NCBI GenBank assembly: GCA_905214265.1
Contig: CAJMLQ010000110.1
Span: forward strand, 1 to 9,724
Length of the DNA: 9,724 nucleotides
From: an uncultured bacterium
GTDB taxonomy: Bacteria > Bacillota > Clostridia > Oscillospirales > Ruminococcaceae
Direction: 5' to 3'
Shown piece by piece: positions 6,373-9,724 of this stretch. The notes beneath the pieces are model-generated. The model saw only the letters and a program-made list of their open reading frames with translations. It was not told where the DNA came from and searched no databases. Made by a program: the position numbers and the translations under genes. Numbering within the stretch: position 1 is the stretch's first letter; every line of letters starts with the position of its first letter.

Positions 6373-8610
6373 ATGGCAACCCACGACAAACGACCCGCAT
6401 TCCGAAAAGCGTTTCTCACCTATCTCATCATCTTTCTTGGCCTGATCACTGCCGCAATAGGGGTCTCCCTGAGAATTCTGAAACAGCAGCAGCTCCAGCG
6501 CGTCTGCCAAAGCTATCAGGATGACGCGGAAAAGGTGGTCATGATGGCAGAGACGCAGCTTTCCCAACTGCTGGATATCCGCGCGGACTACGCCAACGCC
6601 CGATGGGTCAACAAGCTCAGCGTGCAAACAGACACCTTTGACGGAGAATTTGATACCCTGGCCCGGATGGAGTATTCGGACATGCTGCTCCAGACTCTCA
6701 TTCTGGCTCCGTCGCTGAAGGATATTGCTCTCCTGATTCCACAGAAGGATCTGGCTGTGTCCCAAAAGGGCTGGTTCAGCTTCACCGACTACAACAGCTA
6801 TCTGTGCTCCGCCTACGGCCTAAGCGCAGAGGATTGGCAGGAACTATACGAACAGTCCAATAACTTTCATCCTGCCGGCTCTTTTGCCACCTATCCCTAT
6901 AATTTAGAGGGCCACTCCGACCTGATGATCCTCCAAAGTATCGACCCAGTCTACCCCTCCCGGGGAACGCTGCTGCTCATTGCCGGCCGGGAGGAGCTGG
7001 CCGCCGGCGCAATGTTGTATTCCGGCCTGGATTTGGCCGCCTTCGCCATCTTCAACAATTTAGACGAACCGCTGTTGGAACGCCGCACCGCTCAACTGGA
7101 CAATTCTTATACAGTGGAGCTTTCCTCCGGCCTGCTCAACCTCACCTATCGGTTGGAGTATCCAACTCCGGAAAGCCGGATCCCGCCGTTGCTATCCTTC
7201 AACTGGCTGCTGGCCATCCTTGTGCCGCTGTTGCTGGTGTTATCAGCGGCAATCTCCTATCTGCTGGCCGACATCTACTACCGTCCCCTGCGAAAGGTCC
7301 TGGAACTGGCACGAAACCTGGAGTGTCCGGAGGGGGAAAACCTGGATGGTGGAGAGTACCGCCAATTAGAAACCGTCATGCACAGCCTTTACGGCGAGAC
7401 CCGTTCCCTTCAACGGGACTTGGATTTTTACTACCGCGCAGCTCGAAACGATTTCCTGGTCCGGCTGCTTAGAGGCTGCTTCGGGGACGACATCCCGGAA
7501 AGCATGTCGCGGTATCGGGTCCCTTTCCGCGAGGACGCCTTCTATGCGGTACTGCTGGTGGAGCAGCCGCTGCGTTCCACGCTGTCGGCCCAGGAGCACG
7601 AACGGCTGGAGATGACGCTATGCGCCGAACGTTTCTTCAAAGATCGAGGGTTGGAACCTCAGAGCGCCGAGACTGTCAACTCCGACTTGGTGTTCATAGT
7701 GCCCTTTGAAGGAGGGCTGCCGGAACAGAAATTGCTTCCTATTCTGGCGGAGGAACTGCGGGACGTTCTTTTCCAAGAGTGCCAGTTTATGGCTGACGTC
7801 CACGCTGGCGATCCCTACCCCGGCATTCTGGGCATCAGCAAATCCTATCAGGAACTGGAGGAGCGGCTCCGGCGACGAGACTCCGGCTTTCTGTTCGGAC
7901 TGGGGCAATCCCAGGAAGGCATCCGCTACTATTGCCCTACTGATTGGCAAATGCAGTTGGTCAAACAGCTGAAGATGGGGAACCAAGCCACCGCTCAACA
8001 GATCCTAGAGGCCCTCCGTACTGAAAACCAAACCCGTGCTCTTTCCCGCAGCCAACGGATCCACCTGCTTACCCTTCTGGCAGAAACGGTGCAGCGGGCC
8101 GCTGGAGAGGTGGATTTCACCCTGGATCTGCGGGAGTTCGGCCGGATCCGGCGGGACGTCCATCGTGGACGCGAAGACCCAGAGGCGCTGTGGGCGCCTA
8201 TGATCCGGCTGATGGAACAGTTCTGCGCAGAAGTCAACCGTTCGCGCCAGCACGGAATGATCTGCACGGACAATCCCATTCTCCAGTACGTAAACGAGCA
8301 CTTTGCCAGCCCGGAAATGTCCCTGAAGGAGGTGGGCAGCCGCTTTTCCATGTCGGTGTCCAGTGTCTCCAAGGCTTTCAAGGAGTGCAGCCACATGAAT
8401 TTCTATGACTACGTCACCAATCTTCGTATGGAGAAGGCCAAGGAGCTGCTGCGAGACTCGGATATGGAAATCTCCCAAATTGCCCGGGCGGTGGGATATG
8501 AAAACGACTACTCCTTCCGCCGCGCCTTCCAGCGGTATGAAAAGGCAAAGCCCAGTGACTACGCTCGTGCTTTCCGGATCATCCGCGAGGACGGATTGCA
8601 AGATTCCTGA
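6373..8610 (+). CDS. Membrane-anchored AraC-family transcriptional regulator (YtdP/YesS type)
   Basis: This 745-residue protein is a one-component sensor-regulator of the kind found beside LplB/YtcP/LipO transporters. Start ATG 6373 follows AAGGAGG (6358-6364) at eight bases; the frame is open back to a TTG at 6256 with no ribosome site. A membrane segment at about 13-33 is followed by an extracellular region of about 240 residues, presumably a Cache-like sensor, and a second membrane segment at about 278-300 (WLLAILVPLLLVLSAAISYLL). Then come a HAMP-like juxtamembrane stretch (Y-Y-R-P-L-R-K-V), a middle domain, and a C-terminal AraC/XylS DNA-binding domain at about 634-738 with two helix-turn-helices: M-S-L-K-E-V-G-S-R-F-S-M-S, and ISQIARAVGYENDYSFRRAF before K-P-S-D-Y. 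Proximity suggests it controls the importer and hydrolase genes. No terminator is seen after it. Confidence 0.92.
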   Translation: MATHDKRPAFRKAFLTYLIIFLGLITAAIGVSLRILKQQQLQRVCQSYQDDAEKVVMMAETQLSQLLDIRADYANARWVNKLSVQTDTFDGEFDTLARMEYSDMLLQTLILAPSLKDIALLIPQKDLAVSQKGWFSFTDYNSYLCSAYGLSAEDWQELYEQSNNFHPAGSFATYPYNLEGHSDLMILQSIDPVYPSRGTLLLIAGREELAAGAMLYSGLDLAAFAIFNNLDEPLLERRTAQLDNSYTVELSSGLLNLTYRLEYPTPESRIPPLLSFNWLLAILVPLLLVLSAAISYLLADIYYRPLRKVLELARNLECPEGENLDGGEYRQLETVMHSLYGETRSLQRDLDFYYRAARNDFLVRLLRGCFGDDIPESMSRYRVPFREDAFYAVLLVEQPLRSTLSAQEHERLEMTLCAERFFKDRGLEPQSAETVNSDLVFIVPFEGGLPEQKLLPILAEELRDVLFQECQFMADVHAGDPYPGILGISKSYQELEERLRRRDSGFLFGLGQSQEGIRYYCPTDWQMQLVKQLKMGNQATAQQILEALRTENQTRALSRSQRIHLLTLLAETVQRAAGEVDFTLDLREFGRIRRDVHRGREDPEALWAPMIRLMEQFCAEVNRSRQHGMICTDNPILQYVNEHFASPEMSLKEVGSRFSMSVSSVSKAFKECSHMNFYDYVTNLRMEKAKELLRDSDMEISQIARAVGYENDYSFRRAFQRYEKAKPSDYARAFRIIREDGLQDS

Positions 8611-8637
8611 TCCGCTGCAAAAGCTGTAACACATTTT

Positions 8638-8681
8638 AGGGCCTCCACATAGTATGGGATACATCAATTAAAGGAGGTTCT
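8638..8681 (+). promoter_or_regulatory. Possible ribosome-site-masking stem before the Cys-rich small gene
   Basis: AGGGCCTCC (8638-8646) can pair with GGAGGTTCT (8673-8681): seven Watson-Crick pairs plus two G-T pairs, including the whole GGAGG core of the ribosome site. The 26-base loop holds GTAT-GGG-ATAC (8652-8662), a small inner hairpin. If transcription starts upstream of 8638, for example as read-through from the regulator gene, translation could be damped. There is no independent support. Confidence 0.3.
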
Positions 8682-8684
8682 CTT

Positions 8685-8834
8685 ATGAATTGTTTTGGCG
8701 GAAATTGCAGCTGGATCATCATCATCGTTCTTCTCCTCGTCTGCTTTGGTGGCTGTGGCTTTGGTGGCAACAACTGCGGCAACGACTGCGGCTGCAACAA
8801 CGGCTGCGGCTGCAACAACGGCTGCGGGTGCTGA
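8685..8834 (+). CDS. Small Cys/Gly/Asn-rich protein with one hydrophobic segment (49 aa)
   Basis: A consensus ribosome site AAAGGAGG (8670-8677) stands seven bases before ATG 8685, and the frame ends at TGA 8832-8834, giving 49 residues. Residues 1-9 hold two cysteines (C3, C8); 10-21 are strongly hydrophobic (WIIIIVLLLVCF), a probable membrane segment; 22-49 are G/N/C-rich with C-G-C-N-N-G repeats. There are 11 cysteines (3, 8, 20, 24, 31, 35, 37, 41, 43, 47, 49). I recall similar clostridial proteins named high-cysteine chorion-class proteins, and the hydrophobic-plus-glycine layout also recalls short YjcZ-like sporulation proteins; neither gives a proven function. A CATAGTA at 8648-8654 resembles a sporulation sigma-G -10 box, but the -35 side is poor. 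A strong hairpin terminator follows at 8891-8921. That it is a real gene is well supported; its role is open (metal binding, disulfide-linked coat or envelope). Confidence 0.82.
   Translation: MNCFGGNCSWIIIIVLLLVCFGGCGFGGNNCGNDCGCNNGCGCNNGCGC
8787..8822 (+). repeat. Perfect 18-bp tandem duplication inside the Cys-rich gene
   Basis: TGCGGCTGCAACAACGGC occurs at 8787-8804 and again, identically, at 8805-8822, followed by the partial copy TGCGGGTGC. Each unit encodes C-G-C-N-N-G in frame. Identical third bases suggest a recent duplication, and gain or loss of a unit would keep the frame. Confidence 0.9.
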
Positions 8835-8855
8835 CGATCCCCTGCGCAACTCCCC

Positions 8856-8885
8856 TGTCCGGCGGCGGAAAACTGCCGCCGGACA
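8856..8885. terminator. First of two tandem hairpins between the Cys-rich gene and glyA
   Basis: TGTCCGGCGGC (8856-8866) and GCCGCCGGACA (8875-8885) pair perfectly over eleven bases around GGAAAACT. It is followed by AAAACG, not a T-run, so it is not a classical + strand terminator by itself. It may be a processing or stability element, or one half of a switch with the next hairpin, whose arms have nearly the same sequence. Confidence 0.6.
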
Positions 8886-8890
8886 AAACG

Positions 8891-8921
8891 AAAACCGCCG
8901 GAGACTCTCCGGCGGTTTTTT
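8891..8921. terminator. Strong intrinsic terminator between convergent genes
   Basis: AAAACCGCCGGAG (8891-8903) and CTCCGGCGGTTTT (8907-8919) form a thirteen-pair stem with loop ACT, and the 3' arm runs into TTTTTT at 8916-8921. On the - strand the 3' side reads TTTTCGTTTTG, so it can also end glyA. It is the expected bidirectional terminator for the Cys-rich gene (+) and glyA (-). Confidence 0.9.
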
Positions 8922-8941
8922 CTGTCTGCTGAAAAGGCCGA

Positions 8942-9724
8942 TTATTCGTACAAAGGGTGCTTAGCGCAGAGGGCCTCCACCATGCCGCGGACTTCCTCCT
9001 TGGAAGCTTCGAAATCCGTCGCGACCTTGTAGATGCACTCCGCAATCACCTCCATATCTTCGGTGGTGAAACCGCGGGTGGTGACGGCCGGGGTGCCGAT
9101 GCGGACGCCGCTGGTCACAAACGGGCTCTGGGGATCATTGGGAACGGCGTTTTTGTTGGCAGTGATATAAACCTCGTCCAGGTTGTGCTCCAGCTCCTTG
9201 CCGGTCAGGCCCAGGTTCTGGAGGTCCACCAGCATTAGATGGTTGTCCGTGCCGCCGGAGACCAATTTGAAGCCCCGCTTCATCAGACCGTCGGCCAGGA
9301 CCTTGGCGTTGGCCACGATATTCTCTGCATAAGTCTTGAAGGAAGGCTGTAGCGCCTCGCCCAGGCAGACCGCCTTGGCGGCAATGATATGCATCAGAGG
9401 GCCGCCCTGCGTACCCGGAAAGATCGCCTTGTCAATGGCCTTGGCCAGAGACTCCTTGCAGAGGATCATACCGCCGCGGGGGCCGCGGAGGGTCTTATGG
9501 GTGGTCGTGGTAACGACGTCGGCATACGGGACGGGATTCTGGTGCATCCCGCCGGCCACCAGACCTGCAATGTGGGCCATATCCACCATCAGGTAAGCGC
9601 CGCAGGCGTCAGCCACTTCGCGGAACTTGGCAAAATCAATGGCCCGGGGATAGGCGGAGGCTCCGGCCACGATGAGCTTGGGCTTGACCTCCATGGCCCG
9701 GTCCATCAGCTTGTCGTAATCGAT
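8942..9724 (-). CDS. glyA: Serine hydroxymethyltransferase, C-terminal part (5' end outside window)
   Basis: GlyA interconverts serine and glycine using pyridoxal phosphate and tetrahydrofolate, feeding one-carbon metabolism in the cytoplasm. About 260 codons are visible, from the window end to a TAA at 8942-8944; the frame is open at the edge (I-D-Y-D-K-L upstream of the methionine at 9706), so the N-terminal 160 or so residues lie outside, compared with a usual length near 415. Diagnostic stretches are YLMVDMAHIAGLVAGG and VVTTTTHKTLRGPRGG, with the cofactor-binding lysine of TTTTHK at 9494-9496, then GGTDNHLMLVDL and SGVRIGTPAVTTRGF. The protein ends A-K-H-P-L-Y-E. It is transcribed toward the Cys-rich gene and shares a terminator region with it. 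It is a housekeeping gene with no evident link to the sugar locus. Confidence 0.97.
   Translation of the reverse strand: MDYDKLMDRAMEVKPKLIVAGASAYPRAIDFAKFREVADACGAYLMVDMAHIAGLVAGGMHQNPVPYADVVTTTTHKTLRGPRGGMILCKESLAKAIDKAIFPGTQGGPLMHIIAAKAVCLGEALQPSFKTYAENIVANAKVLADGLMKRGFKLVSGGTDNHLMLVDLQNLGLTGKELEHNLDEVYITANKNAVPNDPQSPFVTSGVRIGTPAVTTRGFTTEDMEVIAECIYKVATDFEASKEEVRGMVEALCAKHPLYE

Noticed and set aside
6136..6765. 209-residue open frame on the - strand over the regulator leader
   Set aside because: It spans the promoter and all three hairpins and is antisense to the regulator N terminus; no domain is seen.
8005..8667. 220-residue open frame on the - strand
   Set aside because: Antisense to the AraC DNA-binding domain, which is clearly coding on the + strand.
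8761..8834. Possible CRISPR-like or VNTR array from short repeats
   Set aside because: Units are only 18 bp, have no spacers, and encode an in-frame protein repeat.
8695..8964. Ser/Ala/Thr-rich 89-residue frame overlapping the Cys-rich gene
   Set aside because: It is another frame of the same repetitive DNA, runs through both hairpins, and has no ribosome site, while the 49-residue frame has a consensus one.

Overview
The window looks like chromosomal DNA from a GC-rich, low-to-moderately characterised gut-type Firmicute, most likely of the Oscillospiraceae/clostridial cluster IV kind. The reasons are strong AAGGAGG-type ribosome binding sites, a Gram-positive choline-binding-type surface protein, a LplB/YtcP/LipO-type carbohydrate importer, a membrane-anchored AraC regulator, and a short Cys/Gly/Asn-rich protein of a kind seen in clostridia. 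This placement is inference from gene style, not from a marker gene.

Layout: the + strand opens with the C-terminal end of a protein carrying 21-residue cell-wall-binding repeats (to 236). After a compact hairpin comes a cytoplasmic DUF4838/GH67-like putative glycoside hydrolase (293-2239). A 209-bp spacer with a candidate promoter leads into an ABC sugar importer: two permeases (2449-3438, starting at TTG, and 3469-4392) and a lipoprotein substrate-binding protein (4475-6154). Then comes a 218-bp leader with a near-consensus extended -10 promoter and three hairpins, followed by a membrane-bound AraC-family regulator (6373-8610). A 49-residue protein with 11 cysteines follows (8685-8834). Two tandem hairpins separate it from the convergent, partial glyA (8942 to the window end, - strand).

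How it works together: 293-8610 reads as a glycan-use locus. The lipoprotein would capture an oligosaccharide outside the cell, the two permeases would import it (powered by an ATPase encoded elsewhere, as usual for this transporter class), and the cytoplasmic DUF4838 protein would act on it. The AraC protein, with an extracellular sensor domain between two membrane segments, would sense the substrate or a related signal and control the locus. The substrate cannot be read from the sequence. The most unusual parts are the hairpin-rich leader of the regulator gene, and the small Cys-rich protein with its tandem repeat and a possible ribosome-site-masking stem. I see no phage, transposon, CRISPR, tRNA or rRNA in the window.
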